A DNA stretch of 64,000 nucleotides from Bradyrhizobium macuxiense (GTDB taxonomy: Bacteria > Pseudomonadota > Alphaproteobacteria > Rhizobiales > Xanthobacteraceae): NCBI RefSeq assembly GCF_007993935.1, contig NZ_VITY01000016.1:147620-211619 (forward strand), in the 5' to 3' direction. Numbering within the stretch: the first letter of the stretch is position 1; the number at the start of each line of letters is the position of its first letter. Below the pieces are notes generated by a model. The model was not told where the DNA came from, searched no databases, and saw only the letters and a program-made list of their open reading frames with translations. Below, piece after piece: positions 1 to 7,984 of the stretch. A program made the translations under genes and the position numbers.

Positions 1-47
1 TCCGAAGTTCGCTTCATTCTGTGGTGGACACGTTAGCGAACTTCGGA
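1..47. repeat. 13-bp perfect inverted repeat (hairpin)
   Basis: Bases 1-13 (TCCGAAGTTCGCT) are the exact reverse complement of bases 35-47, with a 21-base loop. It could be a terminator stem of a gene to the left or an element end. There is no T-run, so the role is open. Confidence 0.5.
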
Positions 48-735
48 TTCGAAGGACACTGGCAAGCTTATGCGGCCCGCCGTGACGCGCGGCAAGACGC
101 TTGGTGGTCTAAGACTTCGAAATTGGTAGTGGGCTGCTGGCATTTCGGTACGAAACGTACCGTTATGACTTCATTGGAATACGCTTGCCGAGGGGCCGCG
201 CTCGTTCGTCCGTGCCGTACAAAGTCCGTTCGCGCGGCGATCGCGAACAATCTGCCAGCGTAACGTCCTCCAAGGAATGTAACGGATTATTGCACGTATT
301 GATCTGAACAGGCGGTTCATTGGACCCAGCACTCGACGAATTCTGCGCCCGTGCGCTTCCGCATGCTCAAGCTAAGATCACCAAACAACACGAGAGCAGG
401 GGTGCCATTTCCTTCAACATCGAGCGCTGCAACAAGTATTCCAAAACTTCGCCATTGAGATGATCAATCGCCCAACGGCAGAATTTGCGGCGTCTTAAGG
501 AAGCTTGATCCGTCCTCGCTTTGATCTTGGGCGCGAACTTAATCGATCACTCTTAACGCAATTCGATCGCATCTGTTACCTCGTGCTGGCTTCGTCAATT
601 GCGCACAACCGAAGCGAATGCGGCGTCGGGCCCGGCTCCCGGCGCTGCGCGTGATGACGCTTCTTCGAATCGTCACCTCGCTCGACCTCCTCGTGTAAGT
701 AAATCTATTCGACTTTCTCGGATCGTGCTCTTGAC
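48..735. other. No recognisable gene
   Basis: Only short open frames on both strands, none with a recognisable product or a good ribosome binding site. Probably decayed intergenic island DNA. Confidence 0.5.
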
Positions 736-1473
736 TCAGAACTTATACGTGACGCCGCCACTGACCAGCCATGGGTCGATATTAGCGCGCCCGGTGACGG
801 GGATCGCGCCGTTTACGGTCGCCGAATAATCCGGCCGCAGCCACAACTTCTTCACGTCAAAGTTGAGACCCCAGTGGCGATCGAGCATGTAGTCGAAGCC
901 GAATTGGATCGCGGGGCTAACTGTGTTGTTGACGTGTAAATCTGTCACCATCAGGCCCGCAAACGGCGCCTTGGCCGCGGATTGGTGGAGGAACGCGGTG
1001 TAGTTGATGCCGGCGCCGATATACGGCTTGAACGGGCCGAATTGAGTGAAGTGATATTGCAGGGTCAGCGTCGGCGGCAACAGCGACGTTTTGCCGATAT
1101 CAAGTCCGCTCAGCATCCCAGTTCCGCTGATCTGATGTCTGGTCACGGCGAGAATGAGTTCAGCGGAGACGTTGGGGGTGAAGAAATAGGTGATGTCGAG
1201 CTCCGGTACGACTCGATCGCTGATCGAGAGCCCGGAATTCGGTGACGACAGGGGCGGCACGGCGCCGACATTGACCGAGCTGCCTTCGGAATCCGGCAGC
1301 ACGCCGAGCACGCGCAGGCGGATCATGAGGGGATTGAAGGGTTCGACCAATGGAGGTCTAGCGTAGACCCGCGCCGGTGCGAGATCCACAGCGTGTAGCG
1401 ACATGGCGCCTCCGTCGACCGCTGCCGCAAGCAGGAGCAGGGACGCCTTCGTCAGAATTGTTTTCGCTTTCAT
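736..1473 (-). CDS. ompW: OmpW-family outer membrane protein
   Basis: The 245-residue product begins with a signal-peptide-like stretch (MKAKTILTK, then a Leu/Ala-rich core). It continues as alternating amphipathic strands with the OmpW pattern: a VTPNV/FFTPNV-like strand around a conserved LPPTLTLQYHF segment, a YIGAGINYT strand, and a terminal GGVTYKF ending in Phe as in outer-membrane beta barrels. OmpW proteins form small eight-stranded barrels with a hydrophobic channel. The start at 1473 is preferred to an upstream ATG at 1485 because a GGAG lies 7 bases before it. A perfect FixK/FNR-type box lies about 75 bases upstream, so induction under low oxygen is likely. The gene stands alone and points away from the nif block. 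Confidence 0.85.
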   Translation of the reverse strand: MKAKTILTKASLLLLAAAVDGGAMSLHAVDLAPARVYARPPLVEPFNPLMIRLRVLGVLPDSEGSSVNVGAVPPLSSPNSGLSISDRVVPELDITYFFTPNVSAELILAVTRHQISGTGMLSGLDIGKTSLLPPTLTLQYHFTQFGPFKPYIGAGINYTAFLHQSAAKAPFAGLMVTDLHVNNTVSPAIQFGFDYMLDRHWGLNFDVKKLWLRPDYSATVNGAIPVTGRANIDPWLVSGGVTYKF

Positions 1474-1546
1474 CAAAGTCTCCATTCCTAAGTCCGCGTG
1501 GATAGTCACGCGAGCCCTCTGTCACATGATCGGGATGGCGAGGGAT

Positions 1547-1560
1547 TTGATGCGGATCAA
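1547..1560 (-). promoter_or_regulatory. FixK/FNR-type box upstream of ompW
   Basis: The sequence TTGATGCGGATCAA is a perfect TTGA-N6-TCAA dyad, matching the FixK2 box of Bradyrhizobium. It lies 74 bases upstream of the ompW start, a distance compatible with activation from around -40. Confidence 0.7.
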
Positions 1561-1862
1561 ATCGACCGGCTCACGGACGCAATTAAGTCGCTTAGTCGCT
1601 AAGTCGCGTCGGTAATGCGCGGTTGAAGTTTCTCAAGCTTGCATTGCGCCTGTCATGTCCTGCCGCATGCGCGGAAGGTTCGCTTTGCGCGACGCACAGA
1701 TCTGCCCCGAGCGGTCTCTCTCCCGACCTGCAGCGCTTGATAGAGCCACCTCTCATCTTCCAATCTTCTCAGCGAGCGTTGCGCGTCGCGCGCGTCCGCA
1801 AAGAACGAGGAGAGGGAGCGTCGGTCTTGTCTATCGGCATGGCCGGAGTTTGTGCAATCGTC
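1561..1862. other. No recognisable gene
   Basis: Spacer between ompW and the nitrogenase-associated gene. Overlapping open frames exist on the plus strand but none resembles a known protein. Confidence 0.5.
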
Positions 1863-2276
1863 TCACTTGGACGGACAGTCCATGAGCGTTCCCTCGCGCG
1901 AGCATCCTTCGAGATCATCCGGCGCGGTCCGCCCAAGCAGCGACAGCACGGGCTCACGATCAAATCCCGCGCATCTTTCGCCGTCGGCGTCGATCAGAGG
2001 GCGTCGGATCAAAAGTGGATCGCCGAGCATCAGCGCAAGTGCGCTCGCCGCATCGATCGTGTCGGGATTGACGTCGCCTGACTTGATGCGCGGCGCGGCA
2101 CGGTTGAACCAGGATGCGACCGGCGTATGTCCGAAGAACGAGCGCAGTTCCTCCGTGCGCCACGGCTCTTTCAAGATGTCCTTGGCAATCACGCGGTGGC
2201 CTGCGGCCGTCAGCGAGCGGATTTGTCGGGCGTTGGTGACGCAGCCGCCCTTTTGATAGAAGATGATCGTTGCCAC
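1863..2276 (-). CDS. ArsC-like nitrogenase-associated protein
   Basis: The 137-residue product starts ATIIFYQKGGCVTNARQ, the thioredoxin-fold N-terminus of the ArsC/Spx-like family. It continues with LLRRPL-type (LLIRRPLI) and GFD elements typical of that family. This version matches the nif-linked subgroup known as nitrogenase-associated protein (TIGR01616, sometimes called NifO), whose biochemical role is unclear. It has one Cys in the position of the ArsC active site (GGC). The start is a GTG at 2276, preceded by AGGTGAG. The preceding receiver-like gene ends 7 bases upstream, so the two probably form one sigma-54-dependent operon divergent from nifH. Confidence 0.75.
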   Translation of the reverse strand: MATIIFYQKGGCVTNARQIRSLTAAGHRVIAKDILKEPWRTEELRSFFGHTPVASWFNRAAPRIKSGDVNPDTIDAASALALMLGDPLLIRRPLIDADGERCAGFDREPVLSLLGRTAPDDLEGCSREGTLMDCPSK

Positions 2277-2283
2277 GGCTCAC

Positions 2284-2718
2284 CTATTCGAGCGCGCCAG
2301 GCTGAGCGATCGGCGCGACGCCACCGCATTCGAGAACGGCATCGACCTTGTTGCGGACTGCTGTCAAGGTCGATGGCTTGCCGCGCACGTCAGGCGCGCC
2401 GTCCGTGATGCCGCCGACCGTGGTGGCCTCGTCTGATGCGTCGCAGACGATCGGGATTCGAACGCCAGGACATTGGGCCGCCATTTCGCCGATCGGCGCC
2501 GGCTCCTTTTGCTCCAAAAGACAGCCGCCGAGCAGCACCACATTCGGTTCCGGCCAATCGACGCCCCTGGCAGGAGCGTTTTCCGGCGTTGTAAGCTGGT
2601 GCGTCTCGATTCCATCATGCGACATGAATCGCAGGGCCGCGCGGGCGATCTCGTCATCATCGATCACGAACACCGGTCGCTGGTCCATCCATGTTGATGT
2701 TTCGCTCCCGACCTGCAT
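2284..2718 (-). CDS. Degenerate response-regulator receiver protein
   Basis: A 144-residue protein with a receiver-like fold. A hydrophobic strand followed by acidic residues (FVIDDDE, about residues 17-23) corresponds to the metal-binding pocket, and a Lys-Pro pair (K114-P115) fits the conserved receiver Lys. The strand that normally ends in the phospho-acceptor Asp reads VVLLGGCLL (about 60-68), with Gly where Asp is expected. There is no output domain. It is therefore probably not phosphorylated in the usual way and may act by protein contact. The start at 2718 is chosen for a strong GGAGG 9 bases upstream; longer in-frame starts would run into the sigma-54 promoter. It is divergent from nifH and lies directly upstream of the ArsC-like gene. 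Confidence 0.65.
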   Translation of the reverse strand: MQVGSETSTWMDQRPVFVIDDDEIARAALRFMSHDGIETHQLTTPENAPARGVDWPEPNVVLLGGCLLEQKEPAPIGEMAAQCPGVRIPIVCDASDEATTVGGITDGAPDVRGKPSTLTAVRNKVDAVLECGGVAPIAQPGALE

Positions 2719-2760
2719 TGTCGCGTTCCTCCGCCAACGATCCACCGCAAAGACCGATTG

Positions 2761-2775
2761 GCAATTCCCGTTCCA
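2761..2775 (-). promoter_or_regulatory. Sigma-54 promoter for the receiver-like operon
   Basis: Read on the minus strand the site is TGGAACG-GGAA-TTGC. This has GG-N10-GC spacing and one mismatch to TGGCACG-N4-TTGC. It lies 43 bases upstream of the start codon at 2718. Confidence 0.6.
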
Positions 2776-2839
2776 CGCTTGAATGCATCGAAAGTGCCCG
2801 CGGCAAGCCGGCCTTGACCCGTTTGATGCTTGCGATGCT

Positions 2840-2855
2840 TGTTCGGTTTCCGACA
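2840..2855. promoter_or_regulatory. NifA upstream activator site (shared)
   Basis: TGT-N10-ACA. It lies about 120 bases upstream of the nifH -24 element and about 65 bases upstream of the divergent sigma-54 promoter, so one NifA site could serve both. Confidence 0.75.
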
Positions 2856-2975
2856 GGCGCACGAGTCCTGTCAGGTAAAAAGCAGCAGGGACCTTCCGCC
2901 GGATAAGCCGGGATCTTCCGCCGGGTCGTGAGTTTGCAGAACGTATTCAGGCGCTTAACGAGCACGGATAGGCGT

Positions 2976-2990
2976 TGGCACGGCCGTTGC
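2976..2990 (+). promoter_or_regulatory. nifH sigma-54 promoter
   Basis: TGGCACG-GCCG-TTGC is a perfect -24/-12 consensus with GG-N10-GC spacing. The predicted start leaves a leader of about 150 bases before nifH. Confidence 0.9.
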
Positions 2991-3153
2991 TATAGGGATG
3001 ACGCAACACTGAGTGAGGGCTGAGTGCACGCAGACGCACAAGACGAGCGATGCGCTCCTTCCCTTGAACCCGTGGCCCCCGTTTCTGAGAAAGAAACAAG
3101 CTCGCGCACAGAGCAGCGCGCAATGTTTGGCAAATCGGTTGATGGAGAGCAAC

Positions 3154-4038
3154 ATGTCTTCACTGAGGCAAATCGCATTCTACGGCAAGGGCGGCATCGG
3201 AAAATCGACCACCTCGCAGAACACGCTGGCAGCGCTCGCGGAGATGGGTCAAAAGATCCTGATTGTGGGCTGTGATCCAAAGGCGGACTCGACCCGCCTG
3301 ATCCTGCATGCCAAGGCGCAGGACACGATCTTGAGTCTGGCAGCGAACGCCGGCAGTGTCGAGGACCTCGAACTCGAGGACGTGATGAAGATCGGCTACA
3401 AGGACATCCGCTGCGTGGAGTCGGGCGGGCCCGAGCCGGGTGTCGGCTGTGCGGGGCGCGGCGTCATCACCTCGATCAATTTCCTGGAGGAGAACGGCGC
3501 TTACGAAGGCATTGACTATGTCTCTTACGACGTGCTCGGCGACGTTGTCTGCGGCGGCTTTGCAATGCCAATCCGCGAGAACAAGGCGCAGGAGATCTAT
3601 ATCGTGATGTCCGGTGAGATGATGGCGATGTACGCCGCCAACAACATCTCCAAGGGCATTCTGAAATATGCCAACTCCGGCGGTGTGCGGCTGGGCGGCC
3701 TGGTCTGCAATGAGCGGCAGACCGATAAGGAGCTGGAACTGGCGGACGCGCTGGCCAAGAAGCTTGGAACCACGCTGATCTATTTCGTGCCGCGCGACAA
3801 CATCGTCCAGCATGCGGAATTGCGCCGGATGACGGTGCTGGAGTATGCGCCGGACTCTCAGCAGGCCGATCACTATCGCAATCTCGCGACCAAGGTCCAC
3901 AACAATGGCGGCAAAGGCGTCATCCCGACGCCCATCTCCATGGACGAGCTCGAGGACATGCTGATGGAGCACGGCATCATGAAGGCGGTTGACGAGTCCA
4001 TAGTCGGCAAGAGCGCCGCCGAACTCGCTGCCTCGTAA
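3154..4038 (+). CDS. nifH: Nitrogenase iron protein NifH
   Basis: The 294-residue dinitrogenase reductase passes electrons, with ATP hydrolysis, to the MoFe protein and also acts in cofactor assembly. Visible features are the P-loop GKGGIGKS near the N-terminus, the VGCDPKADST switch region, and CAGRG, with a 4Fe-4S ligand Cys and the Arg that is ADP-ribosylated in some species. A second ligand region reads DVVCGGFAMP. The start MSSLRQIAFYGKGG at 3154 follows GGAGAG; the longer open frame upstream is leader. nifDK is not in this window, so nifH stands apart from it, as is usual in Bradyrhizobium. It is driven by the NifA/sigma-54 site upstream. Confidence 0.98.
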   Translation: MSSLRQIAFYGKGGIGKSTTSQNTLAALAEMGQKILIVGCDPKADSTRLILHAKAQDTILSLAANAGSVEDLELEDVMKIGYKDIRCVESGGPEPGVGCAGRGVITSINFLEENGAYEGIDYVSYDVLGDVVCGGFAMPIRENKAQEIYIVMSGEMMAMYAANNISKGILKYANSGGVRLGGLVCNERQTDKELELADALAKKLGTTLIYFVPRDNIVQHAELRRMTVLEYAPDSQQADHYRNLATKVHNNGGKGVIPTPISMDELEDMLMEHGIMKAVDESIVGKSAAELAAS

Positions 4039-4077
4039 AGGTGGCGACTCGTGGCCTCGTAAGGGCGCGCGAGCGGG

Positions 4078-4118
4078 TGCCGGTCTCCCCAATTTCCCCC
4101 ATCCCCGGGAGACCGGCA
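4078..4118 (+). terminator. 12-bp stem-loop between nifH and nifQ
   Basis: TGCCGGTCTCCC (4078-4089) and its exact complement (4107-4118) flank a 17-base pyrimidine-rich loop. There is no U-tract, so it may be an mRNA-stabilising or attenuating hairpin that keeps nifH expression above nifQ, rather than a strict terminator. Confidence 0.6.
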
Positions 4119-4180
4119 TTCCGGCGAGAGCGCGGTGGGATACGCCGGCACATACTTGGACCCGCGGTGGAAAGGCCGGC

Positions 4181-4891
4181 ATGTTTGAAGCGAAGTTGCC
4201 TCCGCTGTTGATTGGTGGTGCGATCGGCGCGAGCGAAGACGTGCATAAGGGAATTGCAACCTACCGCCTGCTGACTGGGGTTCCCCCCGCAGACGCCGAG
4301 ATAGCTGCCGACAGTGATTTCGATCGCCACGTGCTGGCGTCTATTCTGGCGGCTGCCTCGATGGACGGTGGCCCACTTCCCGAGAAGGCCGGCCTGGCTG
4401 GCCATGAACTGGCGGCGTTGCTGGAACAGTACTTCCCGTCGATTGAGATCAAAACCGAACAGTCGTGTTCTGAGTCCAATGTGACCGACGAGGTCGCAAT
4501 GGTGCGTGATCTCTTGCTCGCGCGACGGTCGACGGAAGGGGATATTGGCCGCTGGCTGGCTGCGATGATCGCGCGACGCGCCATCGAGCCGGATCACTTA
4601 TGGGAAGACCTCGGATTGCGCAACCGAGGCGAACTCTCTCGGCTTCTAAGTCGCCATTTTGCGCCGCTCGCGGCGTGCAATATCAACAATATGCGATGGA
4701 AGCGGTTCTTCTATCGCACGCTATGCGAGGACGAGGGCCTCGTGATGTGTACGACGCCGGTGTGCACGCAATGCAACGACTTCAACGTCTGTTTTGGCGA
4801 TGAAAGCGGTGAGAGCCGGATGGCCGAGCGCCGGCGCGACGTTCTGTTGCAGGCGGCGAGCCCGATCGTCGCCGGTGACTGGCCCATCTGA
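4181..4891 (+). CDS. nifQ: NifQ, molybdenum delivery for FeMo-cofactor
   Basis: The 236-residue product has the diagnostic C-terminal cysteine cluster C-x4-C-x2-C-x5-C (CTTPVCTQCNDFNVC) that binds an Fe-S/Mo cluster. NifQ donates molybdenum to the NifEN/NifH assembly site during FeMo-co synthesis. The middle of the protein (RGELSRLLSRHFAPLAACN and MRWKRFFYR) matches the family. The start at 4181 has GGAAAGG upstream. It lies 142 bases after nifH, beyond a stem-loop, and is probably transcribed at lower level from the nifH promoter. Confidence 0.93.
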   Translation: MFEAKLPPLLIGGAIGASEDVHKGIATYRLLTGVPPADAEIAADSDFDRHVLASILAAASMDGGPLPEKAGLAGHELAALLEQYFPSIEIKTEQSCSESNVTDEVAMVRDLLLARRSTEGDIGRWLAAMIARRAIEPDHLWEDLGLRNRGELSRLLSRHFAPLAACNINNMRWKRFFYRTLCEDEGLVMCTTPVCTQCNDFNVCFGDESGESRMAERRRDVLLQAASPIVAGDWPI

Positions 4892-5035
4892 GGCGGGCGC
4901 GGGATCATCTGTTGGCCGGCTTTCCAGTCGATGACTGCCCAGGCTTCGCGACCAGGAGCCGACCCGTGTGGCAAGCCCGGGTCGACCCCCGCTCAGGGAG
5001 GCGCAAGTCAACTTGACGAGCTTGTTCTGCTACGA

Positions 5036-5051
5036 TGTCGCGTTTGCGACA
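5036..5051 (+). promoter_or_regulatory. NifA upstream activator site for nifV
   Basis: TGT-CGCGTTTGCG-ACA, a perfect TGT-N10-ACA motif 71 bases upstream of the nifV -24 box. Confidence 0.75.
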
Positions 5052-5106
5052 ATCCAATCCCGACAAAAACCACATATCGGTCAATCGGTTGATGTGGTCG
5101 CCGGCG

Positions 5107-5121
5107 TGGCATGCCGGTTGC
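5107..5121 (+). promoter_or_regulatory. nifV sigma-54 promoter
   Basis: TGGCATG-CCGG-TTGC with exact GG-N10-GC spacing. It overlaps the first ATG of the open frame (5111), which rules that ATG out as the start. Confidence 0.85.
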
Positions 5122-5161
5122 TGAAGCACATTCCGTGGTCAGACATAGCAAGGAGTTCCTC

Positions 5162-6352
5162 GTGATCGTTGCCGCAACTGTTGCCAAACCGTCGTGGTCC
5201 GAGATGGCGCCGGCCAAGCCGATCGTGCTCAACGACACGACATTGCGCGATGGCGAGCAGGCGCCTGGCGTTGCGTTTACCGCCGAAGAAAAGCTGGCGA
5301 TCGCGCGGGCGCTGGCGCGGGCCGGGGTCACCGAAGTCGAGGCCGGAACGCCCGCCATGGGCAGTGAGGAGATCTCGGCCATCCGCGCCATCGTCGAAGC
5401 CGGTCTCCCGCTCACCACCATTGGCTGGTGCCGGATGCGAGAGGCCGATGTCGATGCGGCGATCGAGGCGAAGGTATCCATGGTCAATATGTCGATCCCG
5501 GCCTCCGACGTGCAGATCGCGGCCAAGATTGGCGGAAATCGCGAATTGGCGCTGGAGCAGATGAAGCGAGTGGTTGGCTACGCCTGTGAGCGAGGGCTCA
5601 AGGTCGCTGTCGGCGGCGAGGACTCCTCCCGTGCCGATGTCGAGTTTCTCATCAGACTGGTCGCAACTGCAAAGGCGGCAGGTGCGCGGCGCTTTCGCAT
5701 TGCCGATACGCTCAGCGTGCTTGATCCAGATTCAGCTTACGCGCTGGTCGGACATTTGCGTGCGGCCACTGATCTCGAGCTCGAGTTTCACGGTCACGAC
5801 GATCTCGGGCTTGCGACCGCCAACACGCTCGCTGCCATCAAAGCCGGTGCGAGCCATGCCTCGGTGACGGTCATTGGGCTCGGCGAGCGTGCGGGCAACG
5901 CGCCGCTGGAGGAGGTCGCAGTCGCGCTCAAACAGCTCTACGGACGACAGACCAGCATCATACTTCCGGAGCTCGAGAACGTCGCTGCGGTGGTCGCGGC
6001 CGCGGCAGCACGTGCGATTCCTCTGAACAAGGCGATCGTAGGTGAGCATGTATTCACCCACGAATCCGGCATTCATGTCGACGGTCTGTTGAAGGATCAA
6101 CACACCTATCAGTGGCTTGACCCCCATTTGCTAGGTCGCTCCAACCGTTTTGTGATCGGCAAACATTCTGGACTTTCGGCGATCACAACGCTGCTCGACG
6201 AATTGCAGCTTGCCGCCAGCGCCGATGAGGCAAGACAGATTCTGTCGCGGGTACGGAAATATGCCGTTGAGAACAAGCTGCCGGTCGAGCGCGAGACATT
6301 GGTTGCGATTTGGCGCGACGTCTGTGAACGCTCATTGAGCCATCGCGCGTGA
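5162..6352 (+). CDS. nifV: Homocitrate synthase NifV
   Basis: The 396-residue enzyme condenses acetyl-CoA with 2-oxoglutarate to give homocitrate, the organic ligand of FeMo-cofactor. It has the DTTLRDGEQAPGV motif of the DRE-TIM metallolyase family near the N-terminus, the metal-binding HGHDDLGLA segment, and the GERAGNAPLEEV region. A C-terminal HESGIHVDG motif follows, then GKHSG. The start is placed at a GTG (5162) with AAGGAG 6-9 bases upstream. The ATG at 5111 lies inside the sigma-54 promoter. With its own activator site it forms a separate NifA-dependent unit, probably running into nifW. Confidence 0.93.
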   Translation: MIVAATVAKPSWSEMAPAKPIVLNDTTLRDGEQAPGVAFTAEEKLAIARALARAGVTEVEAGTPAMGSEEISAIRAIVEAGLPLTTIGWCRMREADVDAAIEAKVSMVNMSIPASDVQIAAKIGGNRELALEQMKRVVGYACERGLKVAVGGEDSSRADVEFLIRLVATAKAAGARRFRIADTLSVLDPDSAYALVGHLRAATDLELEFHGHDDLGLATANTLAAIKAGASHASVTVIGLGERAGNAPLEEVAVALKQLYGRQTSIILPELENVAAVVAAAAARAIPLNKAIVGEHVFTHESGIHVDGLLKDQHTYQWLDPHLLGRSNRFVIGKHSGLSAITTLLDELQLAASADEARQILSRVRKYAVENKLPVERETLVAIWRDVCERSLSHRA

Positions 6353-6574
6353 GGCCACGTCCAGCATTGTCCCCGCCGGCCATTGCAGGCGTCCAGGTGG
6401 CCGACCTCGCGCGGCGCCTCGAGGAGGCGATGCAGTGCTACTCGACCGCCTCGCGTTTCTGAAGCCTTGGGTGGGCGATACGTTGGGGCACTGCAAGGCA
6501 AGGTACGGCAGGATTGTGCGGCTGCGCCGGATCCCGGCCGCACGCCGGCGGCTTAACAGAAGGAAGAGTTTTCG

Positions 6575-6931
6575 ATGAGCGACACACGGGCGACAGCCGG
6601 CATCATGGAGCGGCTCAACGCGGCCGCTTCAGCAGAGGAGTTTTTTGCGCTCCTTGACGTCGGTTACGACCCCAAAATCCTCAACGTCGCACGCCTGCAT
6701 ATCCTGGGGCGCATGGGGCAATATCTCGCCAAAGAACAATTCGCCGGCGTCTCGGAACCAGAGGTCATGGCCCGGTGCAAGGCAATGCTGGAGCAGGCCT
6801 ATGCCGATTTCGTGGTGTCGTCACCAATCGACCAGCGAGTGTTCAAGGTTTTGAAGGATGCGGTCGCAGAGCCCAAGAACGCAGAGCCAAAGAAGTCCGC
6901 CGCCTTCGTGCCATTGAGTGTCCTGAAGTAG
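6575..6931 (+). CDS. nifW: Nitrogenase stabilising/protective protein NifW
   Basis: A 118-residue protein with the NifW pattern: an N-terminal SAEEFFALLDVGYDP, then VARLHILGRMGQYL, and the C-terminal FVPLSVLK seen throughout the family. NifW associates with the MoFe protein and helps protect it from oxygen. SD-like AGAAGGAAGAG lies just upstream of the ATG. It lies 222 bases downstream of nifV, a gap in which I see no gene and no clear promoter. Confidence 0.93.
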   Translation: MSDTRATAGIMERLNAAASAEEFFALLDVGYDPKILNVARLHILGRMGQYLAKEQFAGVSEPEVMARCKAMLEQAYADFVVSSPIDQRVFKVLKDAVAEPKNAEPKKSAAFVPLSVLK

Positions 6932-7157
6932 CCGCGCCGTCACCTCGGTGCGGATTGTTCCCGCGCCACGTTGCTGTTACGGCCCAGTTGTGCGGTCTTC
7001 GTCTTCATCAAGGTCAACTCTCTGCACCAATGCGCAAGGCGGCGTTGTTGGATTCGCGACCATGTCAGGAGTTGTCGTGCCGGTGATGTTGTAGGTTATC
7101 TTCACCAAATCATCTCAAACCATTGCTTTGACGTCTGATTTTCGATGGCGCCACGAT
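6932..7157. other. nifW-fix intergenic region
   Basis: No gene recognised. I looked for a TGT-N10-ACA activator site for the sigma-54 promoter at 7158 and found no perfect one. Confidence 0.5.
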
Positions 7158-7172
7158 TGGTACGACACTTGC
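7158..7172 (+). promoter_or_regulatory. Sigma-54 promoter of the fixBCX unit
   Basis: TGGTACG-ACAC-TTGC with exact GG-N10-GC spacing. The next genes are the 35-codon ORF at 7248, a fixA remnant, and fixBCX. No other promoter is seen before fixB. Confidence 0.8.
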
Positions 7173-7247
7173 TGTTCTGCTGCCAAGTCTGTCGTTGACG
7201 ACGGCTCTGCCGACCTTTTGTTCCAGATGAGATTTGGAGGAAGATCA

Positions 7248-7355
7248 ATGACGTTGCCTTTGCTGCTCACTGCCAGTGCCGCGATCATCTCCTGGATCAC
7301 GCTCGCGCTAGCTCCGTTCGCAATTGCCTTCGACGTAATCGAGGTCAGGGATTGA
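7248..7355 (+). CDS. 35-residue membrane peptide upstream of fixB
   Basis: The ATG at 7248 is preceded by GGAGGAAG, a very strong ribosome binding site. The peptide begins MTLPLLLTASAAIISWITL and is almost wholly hydrophobic (one transmembrane helix) up to an acidic tail DVIEVRD. It lies 75 bases after a sigma-54 -12 box. I recall a 35-codon ORF having been described at this position in the B. japonicum fixBC leader, which this would match. Whether it functions as a peptide or only as a leader ORF cannot be told from sequence. Confidence 0.65.
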   Translation: MTLPLLLTASAAIISWITLALAPFAIAFDVIEVRD

Positions 7356-7412
7356 GCGGGAGGTGGCGATCCATCGGTAACTCAAGCATCCACGCGACCG
7401 TCTGGAGAAGGC

Positions 7413-7945
7413 ATGCATACGGCCGTCTGCATCAAGCACGTCACTGATTTTGCGCTGATCTTCCAACACCCCATGACCGGCAGCATCATGTGTCAGGAGG
7501 ACAGATCATCATGGTGGTGTGCGATTTCTTTGCACCGGAAGACGTGCACCAATTACACGACGGGTTCGGCGATAAGATTACCGCGCTCACCACAGTCAGC
7601 GCGTAGCGTCAGGTCGAAGGCGGCGCGCGAGTGTTGCGCACAAATCGGCGCTGCCTGGTCAACGATGCTGGAAGCGATGAGCCGGACTGGTCGCGGCGGC
7701 ACGGCCGACGCCGTGCGGCTGGCGCGGGCGCCGGCGGTGACATGGGGCGCGAAGGAGGCCGGAGCCAAGGACATCTTCAAACATGACCTGTCGAAACGTG
7801 ACCTGTGCGGCAACCGGCCATGGCCGAGCGCTCCGTTTTGCGCTGGGGCCGCACCGGGAAGGCGGAGCCGGTGGCGGCAGCCGAGAAACCGGTCCGGCGC
7901 TGATCAATCCATCTTCAAGGGGCAACCGAAGCTAGAGCGCGATCC
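7413..7945 (+). pseudogene. fixA: fixA remnant
   Basis: Translation from the ATG at 7413 (with GGAGAAGG upstream) gives MHTAVCIKHVTD then a PMTGSIM segment, matching the N-terminus of FixA/ETF-beta (MHIVVCIKQVPDS...). The match continues in another frame near 7514: CDFFAPEDVHQLHDGFGDK and ITALT correspond to the YDLFALEEAL-RDKFGGKVTALT region. Later segments (GTADAVRLARAP, SIFKGQPKLERD) are vaguely similar to the rest. Frameshifts and internal loss leave no functional beta subunit here, so FixB must pair with a FixA encoded elsewhere, as in B. japonicum where fixA is unlinked. Confidence 0.7.
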
Positions 7946-7984
7946 TGTGGCGCAGGCGCGCTGGTTTTGAGGGAATTCAAAGGT

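Noticed and set aside
7580..7620. Possible fifth copy of the MerR-type element
   Set aside because: The GCGTAGCGTCAGG core is present but neither -35 nor -10 hexamers are, and it lies inside the fixA remnant.
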